Shown here in pieces: positions 36,339 to 45,084 of a stretch of 64,000 nt of DNA. Position 1 is the stretch's first letter; every line of letters starts with the position of its first letter. Made by a program: the position numbers and the translations under genes. This DNA comes from Zobellia uliginosa (GTDB lineage Bacteria; Bacteroidota; Bacteroidia; Flavobacteriales; Flavobacteriaceae). A model generated the notes under the pieces. It searched no databases and was not told the DNA's origin. It saw only the letters and a list, made by a program, of their open reading frames with translations. The DNA lies in the NCBI RefSeq assembly GCF_018860745.1, contig NZ_JAHKPY010000003.1, positions 632,062 through 696,061 of the forward strand, read 5' to 3'.

Positions 36339-38366
36339 ATGAATACCCAGACGATTCTATTTATAATCTTAGCCGCAATTGTTTCGTTGGTGCTGGTGTT
36401 GTTTCAATATTTTTATAAAAATAAACGTAAAGGTAAGCTCTACATTGCGTTGGCATTTTTGCGTTTTATTGCTTTTTTCTGCGGATTCCTACTTCTTATT
36501 AATCCAAAATTCACCAAAAACGAGTATACCACTGAGAAAGTTAATTTGTTGGTGTTGACGGATAATTCTTCTTCTGTAGCTTATTCCAAATCAACTATAG
36601 AAAAGACAGTAGAGAGTCTTAAGCAGAGAAATGAACTAAAAGAGCGTTTTTCAATTTCGGAATATAATTTTGGAACAACTTTAAAGGGTAATGACAGCCT
36701 GACTTTTACCGAAAAAAATACGAATATTTCAAAAGCATTATCGGCATTAAAAGAAGTGTATTCTTCTACCAATTCTGCTGTCGTACTAATTTCCGATGGA
36801 AACCAAACATTAGGGCGCGATTATGATTTTCAGAGCGAACAACAGCAATTTCCTGTGTACCCCGTTGCTGTAGGTGATACTACCCGTTATGAAGATATGG
36901 CCATTTCTCAAGTAAATACAAATAGATACGCCTTCCTAGAGAACAAATATCCCGTAGAAATATATGTTTCGTACACAGGAAATGAGAAAACAAGTGTTCC
37001 TGTGCAGGTCTCATTAGATGGTAAGACCGTTTTTAGGCAAACACTGTCATTTTCTAATACGAATTCGAGTGAGGTTGTGCATACGCTTCTTGACGCGAAT
37101 ACTGTTGGGGCTAGAAATCTTCAGATTTCTGTTGGGGAACTTAAAAATGAACGAAATGTAGCGAACAATAAACGAACGGTAGTTGTAGAGGTTATAGATG
37201 AGAAAACGAATATAGCCTTGGTTTCTAGTCTGCTGCATCCGGATATCGGAGCTTTAAAAAAATCCATAGAAAGCAATGGCCAGCGCTCAGTTTCAATTCT
37301 AAAGCCTAATGGTAAAGCTAATACATGGGAGGATGTAGATCTTTTTGTTCTATATCAGCCCAATGGGTCATTTAAAGACTTGTTTGATTATATTGAGAAA
37401 AAACAGGCCAATACATTTACGATTACAGGTCCAAAAACGGATTGGAACTTCCTGAACAAGGTACAAAAAGAATACACCAAGAATAGTTATAATCAAGAAG
37501 AAGAGGTCTTCCCAGTTCTAAATAAGGGCTTTGGACTTTTTGGTAGCGGAGATTTCTTTGTAGATGATTTTCCGCCACTTCATAGTAGTTTGGGAGATAT
37601 AGTATTGCATGGTAAGAATGATGTATTGTTGACTCAACGAATAAAAGGTATTGATTTAAATCAGCCACTATTATCTGTGTTTGAAAGAGGAAAAAAAAGA
37701 GATGCAGTACTGTTTGGGGAGAATATCTGGAAGTGGCGTATGCAGGCGTACAGAAATTTACAGAGTTTTAAGAATTTTGATGACCTTATGGGTAAGCTGG
37801 TTTTATATTTGGCCACAAATAAATCTAGACAAAGACTCACTTTGGACTATGAAAATATTTACGCAGGTAGTAGCAAAACTAGAATTTCCGCGACTTACTT
37901 TGACAAAGCATTTGTTTTTGATTCAAATGCTGAAATAGTACTTAAGCTAAAAAATGTAAAGACAAATGCAGTTGTAGAAATACCCATGTTATTGAAAGGG
38001 AACTACTATGAGGCAGATCTAAAAAATTTACCAGCTGGGACATATGATTTTACTGCAACAGTAAAAAAAGATAACTTATCTAAGTCGGGAAGTTTTACTA
38101 TTTTGGATTTTGATGTAGAAAAACAGTTCTTGGCTACGGATGACAAAAAGTTGAAACGGTTGGCTGAGAATACGGGCGGACGCTTGTTTTACCCTGATGA
38201 GAATGAGGATTTAATAGCAGCATTATCAAATGACAAACGCTTTTTGCCTACTCAGAAAAACAAGCAAAATGTCGTATCTTTGATAGATTTCAGACTTGTG
38301 TTAGGACTAATGGTTATCGCCCTAGCTATAGAATGGTTTTTGAGAAAATATAATGGATTAATATAA
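36339..38366 (+). CDS. Membrane protein with VWA-like domain
   Basis: The 675-residue protein starts with two membrane segments (about residues 5-24 and 37-55). A VWA-like domain follows (about residues 60-190), with NLLVLTDNSSSVAYSKST resembling a MIDAS and VVLISDGNQTLG. The middle has Ig-like beta domains and a long extracellular part. One C-terminal membrane helix is seen (FRLVLGLMVIALAIEWFL). It resembles Bacteroidota hypothetical proteins with BatA/glutamine-amidotransferase-like layouts. The function is unknown. The prohibitin-like gene follows after 10 bases. Confidence 0.75.
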   Translation: MNTQTILFIILAAIVSLVLVLFQYFYKNKRKGKLYIALAFLRFIAFFCGFLLLINPKFTKNEYTTEKVNLLVLTDNSSSVAYSKSTIEKTVESLKQRNELKERFSISEYNFGTTLKGNDSLTFTEKNTNISKALSALKEVYSSTNSAVVLISDGNQTLGRDYDFQSEQQQFPVYPVAVGDTTRYEDMAISQVNTNRYAFLENKYPVEIYVSYTGNEKTSVPVQVSLDGKTVFRQTLSFSNTNSSEVVHTLLDANTVGARNLQISVGELKNERNVANNKRTVVVEVIDEKTNIALVSSLLHPDIGALKKSIESNGQRSVSILKPNGKANTWEDVDLFVLYQPNGSFKDLFDYIEKKQANTFTITGPKTDWNFLNKVQKEYTKNSYNQEEEVFPVLNKGFGLFGSGDFFVDDFPPLHSSLGDIVLHGKNDVLLTQRIKGIDLNQPLLSVFERGKKRDAVLFGENIWKWRMQAYRNLQSFKNFDDLMGKLVLYLATNKSRQRLTLDYENIYAGSSKTRISATYFDKAFVFDSNAEIVLKLKNVKTNAVVEIPMLLKGNYYEADLKNLPAGTYDFTATVKKDNLSKSGSFTILDFDVEKQFLATDDKKLKRLAENTGGRLFYPDENEDLIAALSNDKRFLPTQKNKQNVVSLIDFRLVLGLMVIALAIEWFLRKYNGLI

Positions 38367-38376
38367 ATTAAAATAA

Positions 38377-39192
38377 ATGGACAAATTACCCAAGATTGCA
38401 TTACCAGTAATATTCGTTTTTATAGTTGTCATCATCTTGATTTCAAAATCTGCCGTTACCATAGGTTCTGGTGAGGCCGGTGTGCTTTATAAAACTTTTG
38501 GAGGTGGTGTTGTAACTGATGAGCCACCTTTGGGCGAAGGTTTTCATGTAGTCGCGCCTTGGAACAAGGTTTTCGTTTATGAAGTAAGGCAACAAGAAGT
38601 ACTTGAGCAAATGAACGTTTTGTCAAGTAATGGTCTGGATATTAAATTGGAAGCATCTGCATGGTTTGAACCCATCCGTAGTGACTTAGGAAAGTTGCAT
38701 CAAGAAAAAGGAGAGGCTTATGTTCAGCGGGTATTGCTGCCAACAATACGATCGGCAGCTCGTTCGGTAGTTGGGCGTTACACACCGGAACAATTATATT
38801 CAAGTAAAAGAGATGCCATTCAGCAAGAGATATTTGACGAGACTCAAAAAATTGTGTCAGGTCAATATATTCAATTGAATGAAATATTGGTAAGAGATGT
38901 TACATTACCACCAACCATTAAAGATGCTATTGAGCGTAAATTAAAACAAGAGCAAGAGTCTTTAGAGTATGAGTTTAGACTGGTTACCGCTAAAAAGGAG
39001 GCGGAAAAAGTAACCATTGAAGCTCAAGGTAAGGCAGATGCGAACAAAATTTTGAGTGCATCTCTAACAGACAAGATTCTGCAGGACAAAGGTATCGATG
39101 CAACGTTGAAGCTGGCGCAGTCTGCAAATGCTAAAGTTGTAGTTGTTGGTAGTGGTGAATCAGGATTACCTTTAATATTGGGAAATAACTAA
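38377..39192 (+). CDS. Prohibitin-family (SPFH/Band 7) membrane protein
   Basis: An N-terminal membrane helix (about residues 5-24, ALPVIFVFIVVIILI) anchors an SPFH domain (about residues 28-200: TIGSGEAGVLYKTFGGG, VQRVLLPTIRSAARSVVG). A coiled-coil stretch rich in Lys, Glu and Ala follows (YEFRLVTAKKEAEKVTIEAQ). Prohibitins scaffold membrane proteases and microdomains. The partner here is unknown, but the preceding VWA membrane protein is probably co-transcribed. Length 271 is normal. The his promoter begins right after the stop. Confidence 0.9.
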   Translation: MDKLPKIALPVIFVFIVVIILISKSAVTIGSGEAGVLYKTFGGGVVTDEPPLGEGFHVVAPWNKVFVYEVRQQEVLEQMNVLSSNGLDIKLEASAWFEPIRSDLGKLHQEKGEAYVQRVLLPTIRSAARSVVGRYTPEQLYSSKRDAIQQEIFDETQKIVSGQYIQLNEILVRDVTLPPTIKDAIERKLKQEQESLEYEFRLVTAKKEAEKVTIEAQGKADANKILSASLTDKILQDKGIDATLKLAQSANAKVVVVGSGESGLPLILGNN

Positions 39193-39198
39193 AATAAA

Positions 39199-39229
39199 TT
39201 TGGTCGATTAAAATTTAGTTTTAATTTTA
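39199..39229 (+). promoter_or_regulatory. Promoter of the histidine operon
   Basis: TTTG at 39199-39202 and TAATTTTA at 39222-39229 are separated by 19 bases, the Bacteroidota spacing (consensus TTTG-N19-TAnnTTTG; only the last base departs). Transcription would begin a few bases before the leader peptide ATG. Confidence 0.6.
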
Positions 39230-39237
39230 CGCTTGTA

Positions 39238-39291
39238 ATGAAAAACATAACTACACATCATCATTTCCATATTCACGCTCAGGCGAGGTAG
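39238..39291 (+). CDS. Histidine operon leader peptide
   Basis: A 17-codon frame, MKNITTHHHFHIHAQAR, has five His codons within seven positions (39256-39276). It lies directly upstream of an attenuator and hisG. Such leader peptides sense charged tRNA-His through ribosome stalling and are well known for his operons of enteric bacteria. Confidence 0.9.
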   Translation: MKNITTHHHFHIHAQAR

Positions 39292-39355
39292 GAATGTATT
39301 GTAGTAGTGCAACATATTTAAAAACCCGTTTGAGCAATCAAACGGGTTTTACTTT
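39277..39355 (+). promoter_or_regulatory. his attenuator: antiterminator and terminator
   Basis: The terminator stem is AAAACCCGTTTGA (39321-39333) with TCAAACGGGTTTT (39338-39350), 13 perfect base pairs with loop GCAA, followed by ACTTTT. The competing antiterminator pairs GCTCAGGCG (39277-39285), immediately after the His codons, with CGTTTGAGC (39327-39335), nine contiguous pairs including two G-U. A ribosome stalled on His codons would leave 39277-39285 free and allow antitermination. Confidence 0.88.
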
Positions 39356-39395
39356 TAGAGCTCTTTTGATGGCTTGAACATAACCAAAGAAGAAA

Positions 39396-40253
39396 ATGAC
39401 AAAAATTAGAATTGCTATTCAGAAATCAGGTCGGTTAAATGAAGATTCACTTCAAATCTTAAAAGATTGCGGTGTTTCTATTGATAATGGAAAAGATCAA
39501 TTAAAAGCCTCTTCAAGAAACTTTCCGTTAGAAGCGTTTTATCTTCGTAACGGAGATATTCCACAGTATTTAAGAGACGGTGTGGTTGACATTGCTATTA
39601 TAGGCGAAAACGTGTTAATTGAGAAAGGTGAAGATATTGGAATAGCTGAAAAATTAGGTTTTTCAAAGTGCAAGGTGTCTTTGGCCGTACCTAAATCAGT
39701 GAAATATAAATCGGTTCAAGATTTTGAAGGTAAGCGTATTGCTACTTCATACCCAAATACGGTTAAAAAGTATTTAAAGGAAAAAGGAGTAAACTCAGAT
39801 TTACACATCATTAATGGTTCTGTGGAAATTGCGCCAAACATTGGTTTAGCAGATGGTATTTGCGATATTGTTTCCAGTGGTAGTACACTTTTCAAAAATA
39901 ACTTGAAAGAAGTTGAAGTAATGCTGACCAGTGAAGCTGTTTTAGCGGTTTCTCCTAAAATATCCGAAGAAAGAAAGGAGCTCTTAAGTAAACTTCAGTT
40001 TAGAATAAAATCAGTTCTCCAGGCACGTCAATCAAAATATGTTCTTTTAAATGCACCTAATGACAGACTGGATAAAGTATTAACACTGTTACCAGGAATG
40101 AGAAGCCCAACAGTTTTGCCATTGGCAGAAGAAGGTTGGAGCTCTGTTCACACGGTAATCAACAAGGACAAATTCTGGGATGTTATAGATGAGCTCAAAC
40201 AAGCTGGAGCAGAAGGTATTCTGGTTTGCCCGATCGAAAAGATGGTACTTTAG
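39396..40253 (+). CDS. hisG: ATP phosphoribosyltransferase (long form)
   Basis: HisG starts histidine synthesis by joining ATP and PRPP. Residues 1-210 form the catalytic domain (IAIQKSGRLNEDSLQILKDC, then DVAIIGEN-like DIAIIGENVLIEKG and VEIAPNIGLADGICDIVSSG, the PRPP loop region). The C-terminal 75 residues form the regulatory ACT-like domain of the long, HisZ-independent form. Length 285 fits. It begins 45 bases after the attenuator and opens the operon. Confidence 0.96.
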   Translation: MTKIRIAIQKSGRLNEDSLQILKDCGVSIDNGKDQLKASSRNFPLEAFYLRNGDIPQYLRDGVVDIAIIGENVLIEKGEDIGIAEKLGFSKCKVSLAVPKSVKYKSVQDFEGKRIATSYPNTVKKYLKEKGVNSDLHIINGSVEIAPNIGLADGICDIVSSGSTLFKNNLKEVEVMLTSEAVLAVSPKISEERKELLSKLQFRIKSVLQARQSKYVLLNAPNDRLDKVLTLLPGMRSPTVLPLAEEGWSSVHTVINKDKFWDVIDELKQAGAEGILVCPIEKMVL

Positions 40254-40262
40254 TTTTCAGCG

Positions 40263-40700
40263 ATGGAGGGCGAATTGATACTGGAACTGATTCCTTATGA
40301 AAAAATGGAGTCGATTCTACCTTTGGTCTATGATTTAAATGAAGGTAAGCTTTCAAAAGAGGTATTGCAAACCCGGTTGGAATCAATGAAGGCTATGGGC
40401 GGTTATGAATGTCTCGGGGTATATGATAATGAAAACCTAATTGCTTGTTGTGGTGTTTGGTTTTTACATAAGTTGTATAAAGGCAAACATATTGAGCTTG
40501 ATAATGTGTTTGTAAATGAAAAATACCGTAGTAGAGGAGTAGGTAAACTCATGATGGATTGGCTCGTAGATTATGCAAAAACTAAGGATTGTAATAGTCT
40601 TGAACTCAATGCTTATGTAGCAAACGAAAAGGGAGTAAAGTTTTGGAAACGTCATAATTTTGTTCCTTTAGGATATCATATGATCAAGAATTTAGAGTAA
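40263..40700 (+). CDS. GNAT-family N-acetyltransferase inside the his operon
   Basis: This is a 145-residue single-domain acetyltransferase. Motif A is VFVNEKYRSRGVGKLMMDWL (near residues 81-100), with the R/Q-x-x-G-x-G/A acetyl-CoA loop as RSRGVG. Motif B is ELNAYVANEKGVKFWKRHNF. The acceptor is unknown. It lies between hisG and hisD with gaps of 9 and 6 bases, so it is certainly read with them, yet no histidine-pathway step needs an acetyltransferase. Confidence 0.9.
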   Translation: MEGELILELIPYEKMESILPLVYDLNEGKLSKEVLQTRLESMKAMGGYECLGVYDNENLIACCGVWFLHKLYKGKHIELDNVFVNEKYRSRGVGKLMMDWLVDYAKTKDCNSLELNAYVANEKGVKFWKRHNFVPLGYHMIKNLE

Positions 40701-40706
40701 GAAACG

Positions 40707-41996
40707 ATGAAAAAAATATATAATCCTAATAAATCGGATTGGAGCTCGGTATTGGAGCGCCCAACACAAACGGTTGCGGATATAGAAGAGACCGTTGAGG
40801 CAATTTTTAGAGAAGTGCAAAGCAATGGTAATGCCACTATAAAAAAGTACACTGAGCAGTTTGATGGTGTTTCACTTGAAAATTTAATAGTTTCTGAGCA
40901 AGAAATAGTAGAGGCCGAAAGCTTAGTTTCTCAGGAGCTAAAGGATGCTATTCAATTGGCGAAAAATAATATTGAGGTTTTTCATAAAGCGCAGAAAACG
41001 GACAAAGTTACTGTGGAAACTGCGAATGGTGTGCAATGCTGGCAAGAAAAAAGACCCATACAAAAAGTAGGGCTTTATATTCCCGGTGGTACGGCACCTT
41101 TATTTTCTACAATCTTAATGCTTGCTGTGCCCGCTACCATTGCAGGTTGTGAAGAATTGGTATTGTGTTCGCCTCCAAATAAAGAAGGGAAAATCAACCC
41201 AGCTATTCTATATACCGCAAATTTATGTGGCGTTAAGAAAATCTTTAAAGTAGGCGGTATTCAGGCAATTGCCGCTATGACATTCGGAACGGAGACTATT
41301 CCTGAAGTTTATAAAATATTTGGTCCAGGTAACCAATACGTAACGGTTGCCAAGCAGATTGCAACTAAATATGGAATTTCAATAGATATGCCGGCGGGAC
41401 CTAGTGAATTGTTGGTTTTGGCAGATGATTCCGCAAACCCAGCTTTTGTAGCTTCAGATTTGTTGAGCCAGGCGGAGCACGGTGTTGATAGTCAGGTGAT
41501 TTTGGTATCTACTTCTAAATCTATGATTGATGTTGTGGAAAGCGAAGTTGAGGCACAGCTTCAAAAGTTACCTAGAAAAGAGATTGCAGAGAAAGCTATC
41601 GCCAATAGTAAGCTGATATATGTTGAGAATGACCAAACGGCAAATGACCTTATAAATGAATATGGCCCTGAGCACTATATTATTTGTGCGGAAAATGCGG
41701 GTTTCTTTATCGATAACGTTAAAAATGCAGGTTCTGTTTTCATAGGCAACTACACTCCTGAAAGTGCAGGTGATTATGCCTCAGGAACGAATCATACGTT
41801 GCCTACCAATGGTTACGCCAAGCAGTATAGTGGTGTAAACCTAGATAGTTTTATGAAGAGTATGACGTTTCAGAAAATCAGTGAAACGGGTATTCAAGAA
41901 ATCGGAAATGCCATTGAAATTATGGCAGAAGCCGAAGGGCTTCAAGCACACAAAAATGCAGTGACACTCCGACTCAACAGTTTGAAAAATGAATAA
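40707..41996 (+). CDS. hisD: Histidinol dehydrogenase
   Basis: HisD oxidises histidinol to histidine in two NAD-dependent steps with zinc. Motifs include KVGLYIPGGTAPLFSTILML, FGPGNQYVTVAKQ, DMPAGPSELLVLAD, LLSQAEHGVDSQVIL (catalytic Glu and His region) and the C-terminal GDYASGTNHTLPT. Length 429 is normal. Its stop overlaps hisC by eight bases. Confidence 0.97.
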   Translation: MKKIYNPNKSDWSSVLERPTQTVADIEETVEAIFREVQSNGNATIKKYTEQFDGVSLENLIVSEQEIVEAESLVSQELKDAIQLAKNNIEVFHKAQKTDKVTVETANGVQCWQEKRPIQKVGLYIPGGTAPLFSTILMLAVPATIAGCEELVLCSPPNKEGKINPAILYTANLCGVKKIFKVGGIQAIAAMTFGTETIPEVYKIFGPGNQYVTVAKQIATKYGISIDMPAGPSELLVLADDSANPAFVASDLLSQAEHGVDSQVILVSTSKSMIDVVESEVEAQLQKLPRKEIAEKAIANSKLIYVENDQTANDLINEYGPEHYIICAENAGFFIDNVKNAGSVFIGNYTPESAGDYASGTNHTLPTNGYAKQYSGVNLDSFMKSMTFQKISETGIQEIGNAIEIMAEAEGLQAHKNAVTLRLNSLKNE

Positions 41997-43038
41997 GCAG
42001 TTCAATATACAAAATCTCATCAGAGAGAACGTAAAAGGCTTGAATCCTTATAGTTCTGCTCGGGATGAGTACGTTTCAGATGGTTCCGAGATGGTGTTTT
42101 TAGACGCGAATGAAAATCCGTATGAGAATGGAGTAAATCGGTATCCTGACCCGCAGCAAAGAGGTTTAAAGTCGGTTTTAGCGGAACAGAAAGATATTTC
42201 GGCCGACAATATTCTTTTGGGGAATGGAAGTGATGAAGTATTGGATTTAATTTTCAGGACGTTTTGCGAACCTAAAATTGATAATATAATTTCTTTACCT
42301 CCAACTTATGGCATGTACAAAGTATTGTCTGGGATTAATACGGTAGAGAATAGGGAAGTGCTTTTGACCGAAAATTTCCAACCAGATGTTGAAGCTATTT
42401 TAAATACGGTTGATGAGCATTCAAAGCTGTTATTTTTATGCTCTCCAAACAATCCTACCGGGAATATATTTCGTGAAGATATTATGGTTAATTTGTTGAA
42501 TAAATTCAATGGTTTGGTGGTTATTGATGAGGCATATATAGATTTTGCAGAAAGCGAAAGCTGGGTCTCTAGATTGTCCGAATTTCCAAATTTAGTGGTG
42601 ACACAAACGCTTTCCAAAGCATACGGAATGGCCGGTATTCGCTTGGGAATTTGTATGGCATCCAAAGAAATTATAGCAGCACTCAACAAAATCAAACCAC
42701 CATATAACGTCAATGAACTCACGCAGCAAAAAGCTTTAGAACGGGTTCTTGACGTACAGTCTGTAAAAAGCGAAGTATCCAGTATATTAAATGAAAGAGA
42801 GCAATTACTTAAAGTATTGCGTGAAGTATCATTTGTAGAGAAAATATATGCTTCTGATGCCAATTTTGTGCTGGCTAAAGTAGATGATGCCAATAAACGA
42901 TATAGCCAAGTATTGGCAGAAGGAGTGGTAGTTCGGAATCGAACAACGCAACCCCTTTGTGAGAATACATTACGTTTTACCGTGGGTACGCCAACGGAAA
43001 ATAAAAAATTAATAGAAGTGCTGAATAAACTGACCTAA
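41989..43038 (+). CDS. hisC: Histidinol-phosphate aminotransferase
   Basis: HisC is a PLP-dependent class I/II aminotransferase. The signature residues are FLDANENPYENG near the N-terminus, FLCSPNNPTGN (Asn binding PLP), VVIDEAYIDF, and the Schiff-base Lys in VTQTLSKAYGMAGIRLG. Length 349 is normal. It overlaps the hisD end by eight bases, so translation is coupled. A long open frame antisense to it is a shadow. Confidence 0.96.
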   Translation: MNKQFNIQNLIRENVKGLNPYSSARDEYVSDGSEMVFLDANENPYENGVNRYPDPQQRGLKSVLAEQKDISADNILLGNGSDEVLDLIFRTFCEPKIDNIISLPPTYGMYKVLSGINTVENREVLLTENFQPDVEAILNTVDEHSKLLFLCSPNNPTGNIFREDIMVNLLNKFNGLVVIDEAYIDFAESESWVSRLSEFPNLVVTQTLSKAYGMAGIRLGICMASKEIIAALNKIKPPYNVNELTQQKALERVLDVQSVKSEVSSILNEREQLLKVLREVSFVEKIYASDANFVLAKVDDANKRYSQVLAEGVVVRNRTTQPLCENTLRFTVGTPTENKKLIEVLNKLT

Positions 43039-43062
43039 ACTCAAAGTTCAAGAAACCATATC

Positions 43063-44199
43063 ATGGCAAAGAAAGTTTTATTTATAGATAGAGACGGAAC
43101 GATTATTAAAGAAACCGTTGACGAGCAAATTGATGCGTTTGAGAAGATGATTTTCTATCCTAAGGCATTTACTTTTTTGGGTAAAATAGCCAAGGAATTA
43201 GATTATGAACTGGTAATGATCACCAATCAAGACGGACTTGGAACAGATGTTTTTCCTGAGGATACATTTTGGCCGGTTCATAATTTTATATTGAAGTCTT
43301 TTGAGAATGAAGGCGTTGTCTTTGACAAGGTTTTTCTAGACCGTACGTTTCCCCATGAAAATGCAAATACCAGAAAACCAGGTACAGGTTTGTTGACCGA
43401 GTATTTTGCGGAGGAGTATGATTTAAAAAATTCATTCGTAATCGGTGATCGATTGACGGATGTTGAACTGGCTAAAAATCTAGGCTCAAAAGGAATTTTT
43501 ATTAATGATGATACCAACTTAGGTACGGGTGAAATCACAGTGAAACGTGATGCTTTGGATTCGGTTATTGCCCTAGAAAGTAATGATTGGGAAAAAATTT
43601 ACGAGTTTTTGAAGTTGGAAAACCGAGTGTCAGAAACGCACAGAAAAACTAATGAAACGGATATTTACATCAACCTAAACCTGGACGGGACGGGCAAAAG
43701 CAATATCAAAACAGGACTTTCTTTCTTTGACCATATGCTAGATCAATTGGCTCGCCATGGTCAAATGGACTTGGAAATCAAAGTAAATGGTGACTTGGAA
43801 GTAGATGAGCACCATACTATTGAAGATACAGCTATTGCTTTAGGAGAGGTTTTTCACACGGCACTAGGTTCTAAAATGGGGATTGAACGCTACGGTTTCT
43901 GCCTTCCTATGGACGACTGTTTAGCACAAGTGGCCATAGATTTTGGTGGACGTAACTGGTTAGTGTGGGATGCGGAATTTAATCGTGAAATGGTGGGGGA
44001 TATGCCTACGGAAATGTTTTATCATTTCTTTAAATCATTCACGGACGGGGCCAAAGCCAACCTAAATGTAAAAGCGGAAGGTAAAAACGAACATCACAAG
44101 ATTGAGGCTATATTTAAAGCCTTTGCAAAGGCAATTAAAATGGCCGTGAAACGTGATGTAGAAAAAATGGTGTTGCCAAGTACAAAGGGAATGCTTTAA
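43063..44199 (+). CDS. hisB: Bifunctional histidinol phosphatase / IGP dehydratase
   Basis: Residues 1-165 are a HAD phosphatase with nucleophile D9 and D11 (FIDRDGTI), a metal site and [15 protein letters not shown]. Residues 190-378 are imidazoleglycerol-phosphate dehydratase with two HHxxED-type manganese sites ([29 protein letters not shown] and the later [14 protein letters not shown]). It carries out two steps of the pathway, as in enteric and Bacteroidota HisB. Length 378 is normal. A perfect inverted repeat follows in the gap to hisH. Confidence 0.96.
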   Translation: MAKKVLFIDRDGTIIKETVDEQIDAFEKMIFYPKAFTFLGKIAKELDYELVMITNQDGLGTDVFPEDTFWPVHNFILKSFENEGVVFDKVFLDRTFPHENANTRKPGTGLLTEYFAEEYDLKNSFVIGDRLTDVELAKNLGSKGIFINDDTNLGTGEITVKRDALDSVIALESNDWEKIYEFLKLENRVSETHRKTNETDIYINLNLDGTGKSNIKTGLSFFDHMLDQLARHGQMDLEIKVNGDLEVDEHHTIEDTAIALGEVFHTALGSKMGIERYGFCLPMDDCLAQVAIDFGGRNWLVWDAEFNREMVGDMPTEMFYHFFKSFTDGAKANLNVKAEGKNEHHKIEAIFKAFAKAIKMAVKRDVEKMVLPSTKGML

Positions 44200-44211
44200 A
44201 TAATAGTATGA

Positions 44212-44253
44212 AGTATTGAGTACAAAGTATTGATTTTCTTTGTACTCAATACT
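44212..44253. repeat. Perfect 16-bp inverted repeat between hisB and hisH
   Basis: AGTATTGAGTACAAAG (44212-44227) and its exact reverse complement (44238-44253) flank a 10-base loop. There is no T run behind it, so it is not a standard terminator. The motif AGTATTGAG recurs at 44881-44889 after hisH. Confidence 0.9.
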
Positions 44254-44274
44254 CGGTACTCATGACTAGAAAAG

Positions 44275-44859
44275 ATGAAAATAGTAATCATAAACTACGG
44301 TGCAGGTAATATTCAGAGTATCAAATTTGCTATAAAGCGTTTGGGCTATGAAGCAATTTTGAGTCACGATATAGTAGAAATACAGTTTGCTGATAAGGTT
44401 ATTTTTCCTGGTGTGGGCGAGGCGAGTAGTGCCATGTCTAAATTACGGGCGAGCGGCTTGGACAAACTGATTCCGAATTTGAAGCAGCCTGTCTTGGGTA
44501 TATGCTTGGGGATGCAGTTAATGTGCCATTCTTCAGAAGAAGGTGATACTAAAGGCTTAGGTATTTTTGATGTGGATGTAATCAAATTCACAAATGAGGT
44601 TAAGGTTCCACAGATTGGTTGGAATCAGATTACCAACTTAAAGTCGGAGCTTTTTAAAAATATTGAGGACAAAGAGCATATTTATTTAGTTCACAGTTTT
44701 TATGCGCCACTTTGCAAAGAAACCATAGCGGAATCAGAATACGGAATAAAATACAGCGCTGCACTGGCGAAGAATAATTTTTATGGCACCCAATTTCACC
44801 CGGAGAAAAGTAGTGATATAGGCGAAAGGATTCTTGAGAATTTTTTGAAGAATATATAG
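44275..44859 (+). CDS. hisH: Imidazole glycerol phosphate synthase, glutaminase subunit
   Basis: HisH releases ammonia from glutamine for HisF. It is a class I amidotransferase with the oxyanion loop FPGVGEASSAM, the nucleophile Cys in LGICLGMQLMC (near residue 80), and the His-Glu pair in THFHPEKS-like GTQFHPEKSS. Length 194 is normal. The 75-base gap before it and 225-base gap after it contain repeats, unlike the tight spacing elsewhere in the operon. Confidence 0.95.
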   Translation: MKIVIINYGAGNIQSIKFAIKRLGYEAILSHDIVEIQFADKVIFPGVGEASSAMSKLRASGLDKLIPNLKQPVLGICLGMQLMCHSSEEGDTKGLGIFDVDVIKFTNEVKVPQIGWNQITNLKSELFKNIEDKEHIYLVHSFYAPLCKETIAESEYGIKYSAALAKNNFYGTQFHPEKSSDIGERILENFLKNI

Positions 44860-44862
44860 AAG

Positions 44863-45002
44863 AATTAGTACTGAGTACAGAGTATTGAGATTCCAAAGGT
44901 GAAATATATAAAATATGGCTTAGTTAGAAGTAGAACAAAAGGATGGTTAAACGAAAAAAAGCTTTAGCAAAGCATTTTTTTAAGGGTGTTTTCATAACTT
45001 TT
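44863..45002 (+). repeat. Two-copy intergenic element, copy 1: AGTATTGAG part and hairpin
   Basis: After hisH comes a stretch with GTACTGAGTACAG and AGTATTGAG (44868-44889). A hairpin follows, GCTTTAGCAAAGC (44961-44973), set between A7 and an A-T7 tail, which looks like an intrinsic terminator. A 29-base spacer then leads to the heptamer array. The same order and the same 29-base spacer are seen at 56457-56666. Confidence 0.75.
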
Positions 45003-45079
45003 ACTAACTACTAACTACTAACTACTAACTACTAACTACTAACTACTAACTACTAACTACTAACTACTAACTACTAACT
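45003..45079 (+). repeat. Tandem heptamer array, 11 x ACTAACT, before hisA
   Basis: Eleven perfect head-to-tail copies of ACTAACT end five bases before the hisA ATG (45085). Because seven is not a multiple of three, TAA stops fall in all three forward frames. Perfect copies suggest recent slippage-driven change in number. Confidence 0.97.
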
Positions 45080-45084
45080 AAACA

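Noticed and set aside
42306-42893. A 195-codon open frame antisense to hisC
   Set aside because: hisC has all its catalytic motifs and tight operon spacing; the antisense product is Ser-rich without any recognisable motif, as expected of a shadow.
45003-45079. ACTAACT array as a CRISPR
   Set aside because: Repeats are seven bases and directly adjacent, with no spacers and no cas genes.
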